Notes: a model not told the origin generated them from the letters alone. Positions 1-14,241 are shown, counted from the stretch's first letter. The stretch: 64,000 nt of DNA from Brienomyrus brachyistius (GCF_023856365.1 NC_064555.1:13977754-14041753); one strand, 5' to 3'. A program made the numbers and translations.

Positions 1-1449
1 TTAGGAGCATGTAGTGACAGCGTTATTAATGGATTCTATTTAGGAGTCAGATTCTTCCAAGTTTCCCTAAGCTCTTCTCTTAAAGAGGAACAAGCACGAT
101 ACGGATCTTCACAGCTTCAGCTGCTGACCGTGGTCTTGTTTATTTTCATAAAATCTAGCCTGGCTTCACACCAAATTCCTGTCAGGCCTACGGCTTAGGT
201 GAAGACCTGAGGAGTGACACTTCATGCCTCTCCTTCTAAAAACCAGCAGAGACTCCTAAGCCTTTTTGTAGTCACGTGACCAAACGTGCCTGGCAAAGAT
301 TTCAGCCTCGGTATGGCGAAAATGTAGAATCGCGGCCTCACTGGGCCTTGCAATCCAGCACTGTCAGTCGTGATTGACAGTTCCTGGGGATTTCGGGGGA
401 AAGACTTCAGGGCAGTGAAAGACAGAGCCAAGGTGTAACACTGACAGCCGATTGTGAGAGCTTTGCGCTTCCTAATTCCCAAGTCAGATCATATCATCTA
501 CGCATAACTTGGCTACTCATTGCGTTCCGTCGTGAGTTCCCAGCAATGACTCATCATTTTAAAGTTCTGTCTCTGGTGGTCATTTGCCTCGATTTCTTTA
601 GATTTTGTAGGATAACCAACACTTTTAGATAACCTGCGTGTCACATACCCGTTTTGGTGTTGATCTCTGAATATCTTTCTGATGGCTTTATTGTATTTTT
701 GGCATAGCCAGGTGCCGGTACAGCCTGAAAATGAACGAACCATGTCTTGCTCAGATTAGGTAACAGCATGTCTTGTGTGAAGTCAAACTTCTGTCGATCC
801 GATGACTCTCAAGCGCCCCTCTCTCTCGTCCTGACTGCATCGGAGAGGAGGGAGGAAGCAGGTATTCATCAGCAGACCTCTGAGCCACGACCACTTTTTC
901 CGTGTGATCCCAGCCCTCGACGGCCCCAGCAAGGAGAGACAGAGAGAGAAATGTCAGGCACGTAATTGGGGTGAGCAGATCCCCAGGAGAGATAAAGAGA
1001 TGGTTTATTATGCTTCCTGAAGCATGCCTTCCCGGGCGCTGCGCTCTGCCGCTCTCGCACCGCCGTAACCCCCGATTCCCCCCCCAAGGCTCACTCGTAA
1101 CAGACAGGAAAAATTAAAACACCGGGTGCTTAAAGAGAGATTCCGCACAGGCATTTCCGCACGTAGGAGGGCCGCCCTGCGCGCCTGAGTGCGTCAGCGA
1201 GCGACTGCGTTACGCACAGGGCTCCGTGTCGTCCTGATCTCCCCCATCTGTGCTAGGCCCTTTACGCTGCAGAAGGCTTAATTACTTTTATCATTACTTA
1301 GCAAACATTTCAGTGTCAATTGAAGGCTTCCTTATAAGGATGGAAAATTAGTTGTCCCATTTTTGTTGTCGGTTCAAAAGTTAAGAGCACTTGGAAAAAT
1401 GGGAATTCAGTAAAAATGGCAAGTAATAGTTTATGACGATGCTTCATTT
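1..1449. other. Non-coding, no feature recognised
   Basis: Only short random frames on both strands and no repeat. The stretch 1020-1210 is somewhat GC-rich with several CG dinucleotides. Confidence 0.6.
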
Positions 1450-1702
1450 GCACAAGTACAGTTACAATGGAGTGCTTATTTACATATATCCCATCATGCT
1501 CTCATTTGAAACACACACAGAAGTAAAGCTTGGGGTCTGCCATTTAGATGCAACCCCTGGAGCATTTTGAGGGATGGGTTAAGGGCCTTGCTCAAGGGCC
1601 CAGTGGTCATGTGACTATGCAGCTGAGGACAGGATTTGACCCAGTGACCTTCTGATCACAGACACAGAGGTCTAACCCGTGCTAAGCCAATATCACCATA
1701 GC
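1450..1702 (-). mobile_element. tRNA-derived SINE, full-length-like, minus strand (family A)
   Basis: Read on the minus strand it has a tRNA-like head with a B-box-like segment after GATCAGAAGGTCAC, the body GGGCCCTTGAGCAAGGCCC, and a tail with GAGCATGATGGGATAT. The same head, body or tail recurs at 13518, 20888, 22764, 29462 and 53865, which defines a dispersed family. Pol III promoter boxes are degenerate. Exact ends are approximate. Confidence 0.7.
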
Positions 1703-4700
1703 TCTGAAGTGTTGCCTGAAGTTAAACAAGTTTTTCCGTTTATTCACTTGACTTCTTAGGATCTGCTTTGTATCATAACGTCAGCAGGGGCATCTTGACA
1801 CGTGTGCTGTTTACAGGACGAGATCGAACATGATCAGAATTAGCAGTCAAAACATCCACAAAAGCTACATAATGAGTTTCACCACAGCCTTTTTTCCGAT
1901 TTAATTAGCTTAATGCTAGTTAGCTGCTTTAAAACAATCTGTGGGTCCGTTTGTCCATTACCATTATTCACATTTCAAAATAGCATAAATGGCTGCTAAT
2001 CCACGTCGGTATCTGGAAGAGAGAAGAACCCAGCCTAGTTCATAGTTCCTGCCCGAATAGGACATTCCCCTGGGAGCTAGCGTCCGTGGCTGCGGTTCAT
2101 GACGGGTGGCATAAATGCATGATATACGCACGGCAAGAGGGCCGGCAGCTGCGGAATAATACGTCACACATGCGGACAATAATCTGTCGCCTCTTAAACT
2201 AATGTGGCCGGGATTCTTAGGAGACCCAGGAACACAACTGTGCCATAAAAAGGAGAAAATCACATACGTGGCGCTAGCAGATGTAGGGTTTTATAGCTCG
2301 TATAAAGTCAGCACTGCAAGTGAGCAGGGAATAGTTAGCTGGTTTTTAAAGGAGTTTTCCCGTGGATGGTGTCAGATGCTCCGGAAGACTCTGGAAGCCC
2401 ACGTTCCATCTGCAAACCTGCAATGGGAAGTTTGAGGTAATGAGCCTTGCGGCCGACCTCAGTCTGTCGTTTTCCGGGGGACGCCTCCTTATCGTAATTT
2501 TGGCCTTCTGAGTGCGCTGAAATTGGAGCAGTTTCATGTGTGCGTATGTTGAGCAGCCCTGTCAGCACATGGAGTGTGCAGATGGGCAGATTGGCGGAAT
2601 GTCGCGTGGACGCGGTTTAAACCCGTGGTTTCAGTCTCTGATCCCGGTTCCACACCGGGCCGGGCTCCTAACGAATGATGCCTTGTCGAGTTGCCGGTGA
2701 AATGGTTTGTGCCATTACCTCAAACCGCATTCACGGCTCTCGCTGCTATTATTTTTTTCCTTTTAGGTGAATTGATAAATAGCTATGGGCTTTTTTAAAA
2801 ATTTCAAATAAAATCAGTTTCTTTTTTGTGACCATTCGCAAATAAAAATTAAATAAATTAATAATTCATTTTTGCTTAATTAGTTTTTTTTTTGCTGTTA
2901 AACAATCAATTTTATAGTCAGTAAAACTTAATTTAATCTAATAACAGATGTTCAGTCCGCTCTCAGTCGGTACTCCCCACAGCTGACTGTGAGCTCCCCC
3001 CAACGCTGATTCAGAGATGCACTGTCCCAAGTGTCTAGCTATTATTTGGCTACTGTCACTCAGGCCTTTATCTCTGCCCATTTCTTCTGCATTCAACTTG
3101 TCGACTATGAGAACTAAATGTTAACTTATCCGTCTAATATATCCCAACACCATTTTTGCTAGATAGCCAACATTATTCACTTTGTATGGGTCATAATGTT
3201 TTGGCTCATATATTTAGCATGGGTTCAGTCATCTTTATTTAACAGCTCAATCGAGGATAATTAATGAAGGGGCAGGGATCATGTCCTGCTGTTGTCATGC
3301 TGCCCTCTGTCACCTGTCACAGTATAATATCATTTGCCAATATGATTGTTTGTTTAGAGTTCTCTCTCGCTTAGCAATGGAATTGGCTTCCCTGACGAGT
3401 GACGTTGAATCACAATCAGCAATTAAGTGCAGTTTCACGTTTCGAGAGCTGGCCGACCCCTGTTTGTCACACTCCTGACAACATCTCCTCGTCTGTTGGG
3501 TGTACTACCGGCCTTCGGTGCAGGGGGGGGGAGTGTTTTAGGCTCATCATGCTTTGTGTTGACTTGATGCATTTATCGGCAAATAGACTCTAGCCAATGA
3601 TGTTTGACGCGGCGAGAGAAAGTGGCGTCTCCATAAAATGCTTTGAAAAGTCGTGTCTGACTGCAGACAGCATCACAACAGAGGGCAAATTAAGCTAGTA
3701 GGCGATCAGTCCTGCTGATCCACAGGGACACGAACTAAAGTTTGTGTATCTTACTGTATACAGCCAACAGCAATACTAAACATCCTTATGGACCAGAATC
3801 TGCTAAAAGAAATTTTTAAACTCAAGGGTAAAGATTCCATTGCAGGTTTCGCCGAATGTTTTTTACTTGTATTCGCATCAAATGCTGAGGCCACCATAGT
3901 TCTCTTGCTTGCAAATTGGATTCTGGGGAGCCGTTCAGGCTTGGGCAGTTCTGTCTGCCGGCTTAATAAATAAAAAATAATAGCAAGTTTTAGCTCGTTA
4001 ACAATCCTCAAGTCGTCAACACATCCCACAGAATCCATCGCAATTTCCGAAGCATTCCTGGTCCTGGAGAAAGACTAAGAACGAAACAATGACAGATGGT
4101 TTGACGTTTCACCCACGTTTAACAGAAAAGGGTCACTGCTTGGCTCTCCACCTGAATCCTTAGCCCCCCTTGCCTTTGTGGTAAACTTCCAGGGGAATTC
4201 TGGGTCATCAGCAGGCATGTAGGAGCTCTGAGCAGCAGAGCTGCCCGTGTTCATCCACGTGCTTCGTTCTCTTTCCGTTAAACGTCAGCTTGAATTTGTC
4301 GAAAGCAAATGCGACACAGGCACTCTGAAAGCACGTCCTGGTGCTTGAGAACAGAAAGGCTGCCTTTTAAAAGCTGGAGAATCTTGGGCCTTTTACTTTT
4401 ATTATTAGTCTGATGCGATAAGCATACAGGTAGAGGATGAAAAGCACCTCATAATTGATTTTGCACGTGGAGTAAAGTTTCCTTGAAACGTGTGCATGAG
4501 GTGAAATCGGATTATGGTTGGGGCTGCAGACTCGTGCTGTGGGTGAGCCCAGTGTGACCCGTTTGAGTCGACTTCTGCGTGTTTTTCTGATGCTACACGC
4601 TGGCAGCTATTTAGCAGCGACTGACAAAAATTGAGTATTTACACCAAAAAAATTACCGACCTTCTATGGTGATGAGGGTAATCAGCATGCGCCCGGCACT

Positions 4701-5829
4701 GCGCAAAGCAGCAAACCACCAGACTCTGATTGGATTTCATCTGTGCCACCTCCGAGTCCTTCAATCAAAGCTTGTGACGCCGTGGGAAGCAAATGGACAG
4801 TCCCTCCACAAACGGGGGCTCCCTCCCACCACTGAAAATCACAGCAGCTCTGCTCCTTGTTTGAAACGTATTGTAAATGGGCTGTCGCGGCTGTTTCTTT
4901 GTCAAAAAAGATTAAATAAACAAAATCATATTATGATTGAGAGTCGGAGCCAGTTTTATGAAAAGCACAATTCTGCATGATGGTTATTCACCGTGACAGA
5001 AAAGAAACGTTAACAATCTTCGTAAGGATGCGGCTGTTTTTATCGTGTGTTTGCAAGACTGCTGCTCTTTTGTTGATGTGACTGGCATCTCCGTCACATC
5101 CCTGTAAAATGACTTGATTTGCACGTTGAGCACATGGAGATGAAAATTAATGCAAAATTATTGGTTAGTGTTTTTCGTTTGACGGCACGCTCATCGCAGC
5201 GCCTGTCACACTGTGTGGACGAAAGGGTGCAGATTCCAGGGCTCCTGTCATGGTAGGGTGAGGAGAAACCTTTCAGTTGTTGTGAGCGAGGCTGATTTAT
5301 AGCAGTCTGGTGCGTTAAGGGAACTGCTTACTAGCAGAAAGAATAGCAGCTTCTCATGGCAGTCAGCAGAAGGCCTGTGGGCCTTTCGTTTGGCCCCAGG
5401 TCGGATTAACCCCCCAGTCTTCACGCTGAGCCTCAATTTCGAGCAAGACCCGACAGAAGGAGGACAGATGTGATGGCATTTCATCTTCTTTGCAAAGGAG
5501 GATGCTACGCTCTTTTTGAGAAGCAGACTGGGCTGCTACAGTGAAGGAGGGAGGTGATTGCATGTAGATGCTCTGCTTCCCATAGCAGAAGGACCAAGAG
5601 GAGCATGTTTAAGGGAGGAATGACCAGCTAATTTAGCTTTTATGACGTAATTGCTCACACCGAAGAGTGATATGGTCACAGGATGTCAGCCCGTGTCACC
5701 GCATGGACCTAGGTGGCGGGGCAGGGTGTGAAATGGCTGTCAGGATGCCGAGGTAGATCTGGGCTCTATCCAGAACATTCTGTGGTGGCTGCAGGGTCGA
5801 TTGTAGGATTTTCTTTATGGTGGAAGGCA
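1703..5829. other. Non-coding, unique sequence
   Basis: No conserved protein frame. 2750-2940 is strongly AT-rich. 4630-5200 has AT-rich segments that could be regulatory, but nothing specific is supported. Confidence 0.6.
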
Positions 5830-5970
5830 AAAGAGGGGTCATAATTCACACAGAGGGGCCAACCTTATCATTAGCCAATGATTTGTTTTTAAGCGATGAG
5901 TGACAGGGAGGGGGCACTCAGGGAAACAATTTTTAGCTGGGGCCATTGTTCCTCTGGCCCCACCCCAGTA
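5830..5970. repeat. Dispersed repeat B, copy 1 (possible non-autonomous DNA transposon)
   Basis: It shares ATTAGCCAATGAT, the GGCACTC core, a TTTAGCTGGGG / TTCAGCTGGGG block and a GCCCC..CCC end with 25207-25345 in the same order and spacing. The superfamily is not identified. Confidence 0.55.
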
Positions 5971-6927
5971 AATGTTCTTGGGTGCCTGGCACTTTGGGTA
6001 AATTCATAGCTATGGTGGACCTGTACCACAGCACTCCCCCACCCCCTCCCCCCCACTGCTCCTCCCACTTTTACTTGTCACATTCCCCATTTTCGGCCGG
6101 AGCTTTCTAGAAGGTGGCTCTGAAGTTTCTCCTCTGAGCTTCTAACCATCCCAATAAATCAGCTGAAACTCCCCTGTTTTACTCCTGAATAAATTAGTCT
6201 AATTTTAAACGCGTGCTAACGAACCCACTGGAGCAGCCGAGGATCCAGGAAACTTCCCCTGATTCGAGTCCACTTTGGCTTCGGCCTAAAATAACAGGAA
6301 CATTTTAAATATAATCCTTGCTAGATTCCTTCCATTAAACTTATTCATGTTAAATGGCAGATATAAAAATAACTGTGGATCTTGAGTCTTTAAGGAAAAA
6401 TAGCCACTTAAGCCAGCAAAAACATTTAGAGAGTGTGAAGTTCAAAGTTGGGTGGATTTTTTTGTGTTTCTGGCGATAGTCCATTCGCCGCCAGCTTGGG
6501 TGGTTGGGTAGCCCACTTATTGGCTGTTTGTACAGTCCCCAGTTTGCCCAGTGGCACAGTCTAGCTTGCTGCTTCAAAACCACTACCTCCGACACAGCTG
6601 GTCTGCCCATCAGGCAGCATAGGTGGCCGCTAGGCACGCCATCTTCTGAGGGGGCGCTGACGCAGAGTGAGGCAAAGGGAGTTTGGGCAGTGAAGTGAGG
6701 CCTGGGTGCTGCATGGACATCGGTGGTCTCTGGAGACGGGATCGATGGATCCATGGGTCCAGGACATGCTTGCTTCAAACCGACATTCTTGTTTACGTTT
6801 GATTGGCTGATGACATTGTCCCCCACCTACCCACAATCCCTTAGAGAAAAAAAACACAAATCCTTCTGAAAGCCATTGTGAATATTAAAACCTTTAATGG
6901 GTGTCATTTGATCAGTATTCTATAGAA

Positions 6928-7064
6928 CAGGGTTCCCTGATTGAGGTCCAGGAGGGCTAGTCTGCAACACAGTTTACAAACACACCTACTAAACCTAGCA
7001 ATTAGCCGGTGAGCTGAGCAAGGTGTGTTTGTGCAGGGAAGTCTGCAGACTGTGGAGCACCCTG
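6928..7064. mobile_element. Palindromic MITE, hAT-like, diverged
   Basis: It begins CAGGGTTCCCTGA and ends with the roughly complementary GGAGCACCCTG. Inner arms AACACACC and GGTGTGTTTG also pair across the centre. This layout matches a common fish hAT-derived MITE. No clean 8-bp target duplication is visible. Confidence 0.5.
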
Positions 7065-7074
7065 CCAGCTATTG

Positions 7075-7228
7075 TACCTTTCGCCATATGTGCCCGTATG
7101 TTGAATGGACTGGCATCCCGCCTGAGGTGCCACCTTCCTCGTTATCTGTGCATCCTGGGTTAGAATGTCTGTACTGGATAAGCAGTTATGGAAGGTGGAT
7201 GGAGAGATGGCTGGATGGATGGATATAA
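7075..7228 (+). mobile_element. L2-type LINE/SINE 3' tail fragment
   Basis: It contains TGGACTGGCATCCCGCC, GATAAGCAGTTATGGAAG and a terminal GGATGGATGG run, the degenerate 3' end shared by L2-like elements and their SINEs, as at 57765-58124. Confidence 0.6.
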
Positions 7229-10200
7229 TTATGTCATTATTTAAAGGTCTGCCTGATTATATACACAATAGCTAGTTTATTAGGTACGGCTGCTCATTAA
7301 CGCAAAAAGCCCCTACAAACAGCCAATCACGAGACTGCGATTGAATACGTACAACAACCAGAAGGAGTCGGGAGGGGAGCGGGATGTCAAGGGGCTATAA
7401 ATGTGACGTCGCTGGTGGCTCCAACGGCCTCCTGGCTGGGATTTTCTCACACTTCCGTGCCTGGAGTTTACAGAGAAATGGTTGATGAACAAAAAGCGCC
7501 CTGTGATTGCCGATCTGTGTCGGAGAGCTCCGTGCTCATTAGAGAGGTCAGAGGAGAAAGGCCAGAGTCACTCAAGCTATCCGGGGGGGGGCCACAAGTG
7601 CAAAAATAACAACTCAGGGTGTGCAAAAGCTTTCGCTGGAGACGCCAGGGTGTCCCGCATGGGGTGTCCACTGAAGGGGCAGGTGGGTGTCTCTGTCACC
7701 AGAGGCTGCTCTTCAGCTCCTCTTTTTCTTCTCTTTTTCTTCATCTTCTTCTCTCTCCTTTCTGTCACGACGGGGTTAGTAATCAAAGCGAATCTTAGTT
7801 CAGATCAAACGAGCCTTGAACCGAGCGGCACCGGGTGACGATCTGAAGTGACACGGTGACAATGACAGAGGGCCGGTGACCATTAACTCCACAGGCCCCC
7901 AAAGGCGAAGTAATTCATCTAATGGCCCGAACGGGGCTGCCGTTACTCTCAGCCATTTCAGCTAAGTAGAATTAAAGACGTTTCACTTCTTTGCTCTGTT
8001 TGTTCTTTTTCCGTTAGATATTTAGCTATTTTAATTAACTCGGCCCATTCTGCATCTGCACAGCCAATATTGGCTTTTATTTAGAATCCCCGATTAGAAT
8101 AAAGAAAATGATTGCGGAGAAGTGAGCATTATTCCCGATGCAAAGGCACTCCTGTGCTTGTATGTCTAATGGGAGACCACTATTCACACAAAAAAAATTA
8201 GCTACATTAATTAGCTAAAGTGGATTCATTGCTCCTTTTTCCGATTCCTGTCTCATATGAGCGACTCGTGTGGTCTGTGTCATATGCTCTCTCTCTCTCT
8301 CTCTCTCTCTCCCCCTCATATTCTGTTACCCTGACCGCAAAAGCTGGGCTGTGGTTTTTTTTTTTCCCGGAAGCAGTGAGTGCAGCTGCTTTACCTCCCT
8401 GTCACAAGTGCGGAGAATTCCGGATCCCATGACCCACGTAGAACAGGCAGATCGGCGGCAGCCGTGCTTACTGCCACTGCGGCCCGGTTCCTTCTGCCAT
8501 CTTCCGCGTCCTGTTGCCACCTCTCAGGAAACACTTCTAGAGCATTCCGCAGAGGTGAGGGCCAATGAAATACGTGTGAGGCTTTACCAGCCTGGCATTC
8601 CCAGCCCCTTTCCTGTTTGTGGTCTTGTGGTCGGAGCAAATATACGGAGAAGTGAAAATTTTAGAGGAAACCCACTTCTGGAAAAGTGTGTCAAGTCAAA
8701 AAACCATTTTTCTGCATGATGATGTTTTTCAGATCATCACAGGATGGGGGCTTGCTGACACCCCCACCTGCGTTAAGTGTGGTACGTTGTAATGCCTGAT
8801 GATATTTACTTTTCTTCTTTTGGGATTTGGGGCAATTCCGGATTCCCCTGATCCCGTGCAAAGCAAAATAGCTAAAGACAGCATTCAGTTATCTGCTTAA
8901 TGAGCTCATAAGCGATAAACTGTGTCTTTTTGCCTAATGGGCTTTACTGAAGTTGAGGGTTCATTCTTGTCTTGTACGGGTAAACGCCTCCCCCCGGGTG
9001 TCGCATCTCATGTTAGCGGCTTTCGCGGTTATGCATCATGCAGTGTCATACTCACTGATGCCATCATCACTCGCAGAAATGCCTGGCAGACATTACAACA
9101 GAAGATGCTGTAAACATTATCAGCAGTAAGAAAAGCACATGTTTTATTCATACTTTAGAAGTCGTTAGGGACCATCTTCCCCTCCCAAAAAAAACTGCCC
9201 CCCCGCCGTTAATGCCACCGATCTGCAGCTGCCTGGTTCCTGCCCAATTCCTGTCCACCCCCACCCACTTCTCCTCCTGTCCGTACTCAGCCCAGGTCTG
9301 TCTTTCTGGGCGAGCAGCTGCATTCGGGAGTCTTGGACCAATGGGGAGGGCGGGGGAGGGTCATTATGACTTCAATGTTTAGCCCGCCTCTCTCCCCAGC
9401 CTCCTCGCCGGCAACCTCCTTCCTTACTCTAATGGTGCAGGAACTTCAAAACAAGAGGGAGGAGAAAAAAAGGGGAGAGAGTGCAGCAAGCGTAAGTGCT
9501 GCATCTGAAGCACCTTGGCTGTGGATGTGAATGCGCTCCGCGGCGGGAAGGTGGTGATTATCGACGCTCTTCTTCCATCCAGGTGGGCCGCACCGGTTCC
9601 ATTAGGTGCCTGAACACAAATGAATTATTAGCGACTCTGACCGGTGCGAATGAGGGAGAGGTGGCCGCTGGCCGAGCGCCGTCGCCTAACAGCAGAGAGC
9701 TAATTAGAGAGGCAAGAAGGCTGTAAAAATAAACCATGGCGCTGCTGTGGCTAATGGCCGCCGTTAGGGCCTGCAGCTTCCCGTCGCATTACATGCACCG
9801 TCAGCAAAGGCACTAAATCGCAGCAGAAGAGGACATGACAAGACTGATATCAGAACAGTTTATACTGAGTTGGGACAATGCCCCCCCCCCCACTTACCTG
9901 CACCACTAGCGCAAAAATATCACAGTCATGGCAACTGATGATGGGAGACGGCAAATTTTATACAGGCGTGCGTCTAAATATCAGCATTTGCATAGAATGT
10001 GTCTAGACATGATAATCGTGGGAACCCGCCTGGGTCTCTGCCCGATGAACCTTGACTGCGCTTGGCTTTTATTGGAGAGACGCGTAGCCATACAACTCGA
10101 GCTCGCCTGACTCCTGTTTCCGTGCATCGCGTCTGCATCTCCCTCGACCCACGCCGGACGTGCTTCCCATCATCCGACGAGGACGTGAGCCTGGAAAGCG

Positions 10201-13200
10201 GTAGATGGCCAAGGTCGAACTCCAGCATTGGCTGAAGGACGGTGGGATTGAGACAGGGGGGCCTGATTTCTGGCCTGGCACATCATCCTTGTCCTTGTAA
10301 GGAGGGGGTACCTCTGGGGGCCTTCATGCTCTTAAGTCGGCCAAACGTGAAGCTACCTCCCCATCAGCAAGCTCAGCGGAGTCCTTTCAGGTCATCCGTA
10401 TCTGAGGAAGGGCCTCCTGTGACCAGCGGTAGAGCCGGAGCCACCGGAAAGGAGCTGCTGTAGAGAGCAGCCGGCAGTGTTGTTTTGTCACGGAATCGAG
10501 TGCGAAAAACCCCTGAAGGTTGCATCAGTCCTCCGGTGGAGCGATGGCATGAAATGAACTCGCTCCTCCAGTGTGGCGTATCCTCAGCAGCCTAATAAAC
10601 ATGCAGGAAGAGCTCGGAGCAGATGAAAAAGATCCCGACTCATTATTTGGCTAGTTGGTGGCAGTTCTTTGCGATGCTGCATGCTCTGCCCTCGATACGG
10701 TGGGGGGCATTAAAGTTTGATGGCTTTCACTGTTTACCCTGAGAAGACCGGAGAGGCGACGCTACCTTGGTTTGCACGCACAAGCTCGCGGTCGGAAACC
10801 TGAGCTTGGCCCCATTCAGAAGGACGGATTTAGGGAAGGCAAAGAAGGGACCCTGTACCACAGGCGAGGCAGAGTCAGATCGCCAAATTTGATACATCAG
10901 TTGTCCTCATGTCCCAGAGTGGCTCATATGCCCTTTCAAACAATGTCAGTCTTGCCAAAAGAGGCAGATTGGATGGGATGCATTTGATTGGTTCAAGCAT
11001 TCAGGGGAGTCGCGGCCATTCTGAACCTTGCACGACACTTTTTCCGGAAGCCAATCATGTGGCAACAATGCTAATATTACCATGGAGTTTTTGTCGAGTG
11101 TCGTACACAGTGTACACAATGGTCAGCAATGGTGTCTCACTGAGACATTCAGACACTTACGGGCTGACCAGCCTGTCTGTAAAGCCTCAGGTGCAGTGGG
11201 ACATGCTGGATGGGCGCCACGTTCTTCTGTTGTGAGGTCTGCCATTGGGAGGTCTCCCATCCAGCCATTGCAGGAGATAACAGCCAGACCAGACCCATTT
11301 AAAATGATGGGGAGGAAGATGTTTGAAAAAGCCATCCAGCATTTGCTACCTTGTTGATGTTGCCTACTGCTTATTTACGTCATTGTTGGGTCCGTTGGTG
11401 TTTCATAGTAACAAGAAACTCAATGTGGGGGGGGGGGGGTGTTTTTTCAGAGCTGCAATCCCATTTGCAGCCGTCCTACAATTTGTTGAGGTTGACCACA
11501 GGTGTTTCCTAGAAATTGCCGGAGAAACTGGCCACAGAATCATCTCGTCTGAATGCAACACGGTGCTTGTAGCTGTCAGGAAGCGCAGCATCTGCTCAAA
11601 CATGCTAATGGCTTAGGTTGGTTGTACATAGACCTCTTTTGCAAAGACAAAAAGCCTCTGTCATTCGAAATCCGTTTTTTTTTTTTTGTGGCTGTTATTT
11701 ATTTCCCTGCTAGTGTATTGTCAATAATTAACGCTTGGGGTTAAATACGCCTCTTGGGAAAGTCTACAAGGAAGGCAGATAAGGGGAAGCCAGTTTGTCA
11801 ACAAGCACTGTTTTGTCACAGTGTCGCATTTATTATTTTGTTTTTTTTTTCCCCCGCATTTGTTCTTGTACGCTGTGCTGCGTCCAAGCGTGGGACTGTT
11901 TTCCAGTACTGAACATCAGACCCGTGCAGTCCAGCGCAGCCAGAGAAGTCCAGAACATCAAACCTTATCATCACCACATCGGTGTACTTCTTTGTTTCTT
12001 AAGAGTTTTACAAATAAGAAGCGGTTTGAGATTGTTCGACTATGTATTATGGGAAATTTGGGCTTTGTAGGTCACTGCTAAGGCAGGGAGACCGTGACAT
12101 AAATGCCCTGCTACATACTGTAGATGATGAACTCAAAGGAAATAAAGTAGAGAAGGACTTATTCTCCAATCACCTTTGACATCATTTGCTTAGTTCCCTA
12201 ATTGGACACTGCCAGGAACTTTTCTTAAGCATCAGCGTAATATACATTATATACGTGTTTCATTGAAACTTTCTTACTTCCTTAGGTCAGCACAGTAGAC
12301 GCATTAAAAATCCTTTCTTGTCTGCGACTGGGATGGATCTTTTTACGCCTCAATCTGGGCTGAAAGCAAAGGAATTTAAGGGTCAGCTTGTTGCTGCAGG
12401 GGCGATCTGCCTTCCTAATGAACGATCTGTATCGGGACACTTCAGTGCCGGGGCTTAGTGCATCACGGCCTGCAGAGGCCCCTTTGAAGGCGTTTCCTTC
12501 ATGAGTCTGTGGCCGGGCTGCGTTGGCGAGCTTCATTCATCCGCCACGAGGAAGGTGTTAGAGGGCCATTAAGATTCCGCTGCTCGATCCTCTTAGAGCA
12601 AGGCGGCAAAGAGACGGACGTGGGAAACGGGCCGGCTAACGATTGACCTAGAGCCAGGAAGATAAGACCGTAGAGGGAAACCGGAGAGCTTCCAGCAGGG
12701 GAAGTACTTTAGCGAGCTGGTTCCGTGCAGAGGCTCGCTCACTTTCACCTCGCTCAGCAACTCCGCCACTCGTTTTCCGTCTCGTCAGCAGGTGTCCGCA
12801 CCCCAGCACCGAAGCTCTAATTGACTTTTCTGCCACATGCTCTGTAATTGAGTTTTAATCACCGTTTTACATCATGTTTTGATATTCAAATTAGCCATGT
12901 CAGCTGAGAAAATGGCTCTCTTTCTCCCCGTGTGCCCCGTGTGCCCCCCCACCCCCCCCCCTTCCAGAGCTGCCGCATAGGCGTGCTGGCATTAATTGCA
13001 TGTTTCGTATCAATGTTTATTTTTCGAGAACAAGGTACCAATAGGACTCTTGGAACGAATATTGAGATGAGCGGGCTGATATTTATCTTGTGGATGGCAG
13101 CCGTGCGCTCGATATAACAACATAATAAGGCCCACCTACATCACAGCTCCAGAAGGTTTTTTTTATAGAGCTTTTGTTTAATATATTTCAGATTATAGGT

Positions 13201-13517
13201 TTGGGAGTTTGTGGGTGGCTAGATCCTGGTCAGCGTTTAATCAGACGAGATATGGTCCTTGAGGAGTCAGAAGAAGCTTTCTTCTGTGAAGCCTCCTGAT
13301 ACATTGAAGGTCTTCCCGAGGACTGCTGGCCAGATGGCATTAGAGATCCACAAAATGGCCTGAGCACAGTAATTCAAGGTCAGATGGCCACCTTCTCTGA
13401 TACGAGAAAGAAAGGACTTTCCAAGTTTGTCTCTAAAGCAGCCATTCTGTAGGTGAACAGCTGCTGGACATCATTGGGATGAGTGCAGGAGATCGCCAGT
13501 ATCAGTGGACAGTGATT
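7229..13517. other. Non-coding, mostly unique
   Basis: No homologous frame found. AT-rich blocks at 7980-8220 (TTAATTAACT, TTAGCTAATT-type sites) and 12830-13110 look like possible conserved elements. Poly-C/G runs occur near 9889, 11427 and 12945. Confidence 0.55.
8286..8311. repeat. (CT)n microsatellite
   Basis: A run of about 12 CT units followed by a short C run. Confidence 0.9.
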
Positions 13518-13702
13518 TAAAAAAATGATTTACATTTTATTTGTATCGCAGATGCTTTTCTCCAAAGTCACATACACTGTTTTGGAAAAACAGTGCAATT
13601 GGGCATCTTCAGGGACTCAACAGTGACATCAGTCTCTCTGACTCTGGGATTTGAACCGGCGACCTTCTGGCTACAGACGTAGCATACTAATCCTCTCACC
13701 CT
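13518..13702 (-). mobile_element. tRNA-derived SINE, minus strand (family A)
   Basis: On the minus strand it reads AGAAGGTCGCCGGTTCAAAT, a near-consensus pol III B box (plus-strand 13646-13657). The 3' side on the plus-strand left has the ATTTACATTTTATTTGTA and GCTTTTCTCCAAAG segment typical of fish SINE/LINE tails. Confidence 0.65.
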
Positions 13703-14071
13703 CTCCTTGATTTCTCTTTGTTCTTGTCTTTTTTGTCTGTTTTCGCCTGCAAGGATATTCCATCCAATCACAGCTTGTCGTAAATGTAACATGGGGCCAA
13801 TCACGTTACTGCCAGGCACTGAGACCGGACAGATGGCCGTGTGACCTGTGCTCTTTATTCTGTGGTCATTGGACACGGCAGAGCGGCGGCACCCAGGGGT
13901 CACCCCTCATGCTGACTGGGCCCTCCAATGCAAGAGGATAGACAAACTGCTCGGAAAACAGCTCAGCCATTGATTGGATTGAGCTGTTTCCACACTCTAT
14001 AATAGGGGGAGGTTCGAAATCCGAACCACCACCCCCCCAGACATTAAAGCACCTGGGAGTTTTACTTACAC

Positions 14072-14241
14072 AAAAATGTTCTTAGGGCAGAAGGATAGAT
14101 GATTGGTTCAGAGAGATAACCAGTCAGATTATAGAAAAGGTGGGACTAACCAATCAGATGTTTTGTTCCTGCCTCCTCTACAATCTGATTGGTTATCTCT
14201 CTGAACCCATCATTTTTGCTTCTGTCCTAATGACATTTTTT
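14072..14241. mobile_element. Foldback (palindromic MITE-like) element
   Basis: The left arm 14072-14144 and the right arm 14168-14241 are reverse complements with about 75-80% identity. Both carry the block TTCAGAGAGATAACCA (right arm in complement) and AGGGCAGAAG / AGGACAGAAG near the tips. The centre of about 23 nt is unpaired. No transposase or clear target duplication is seen. Confidence 0.65.

Noticed and set aside
6350..6826. 158-codon minus-strand frame
   Set aside because: No recognisable domain; the composition and overlapping opposite-strand frames suggest chance.
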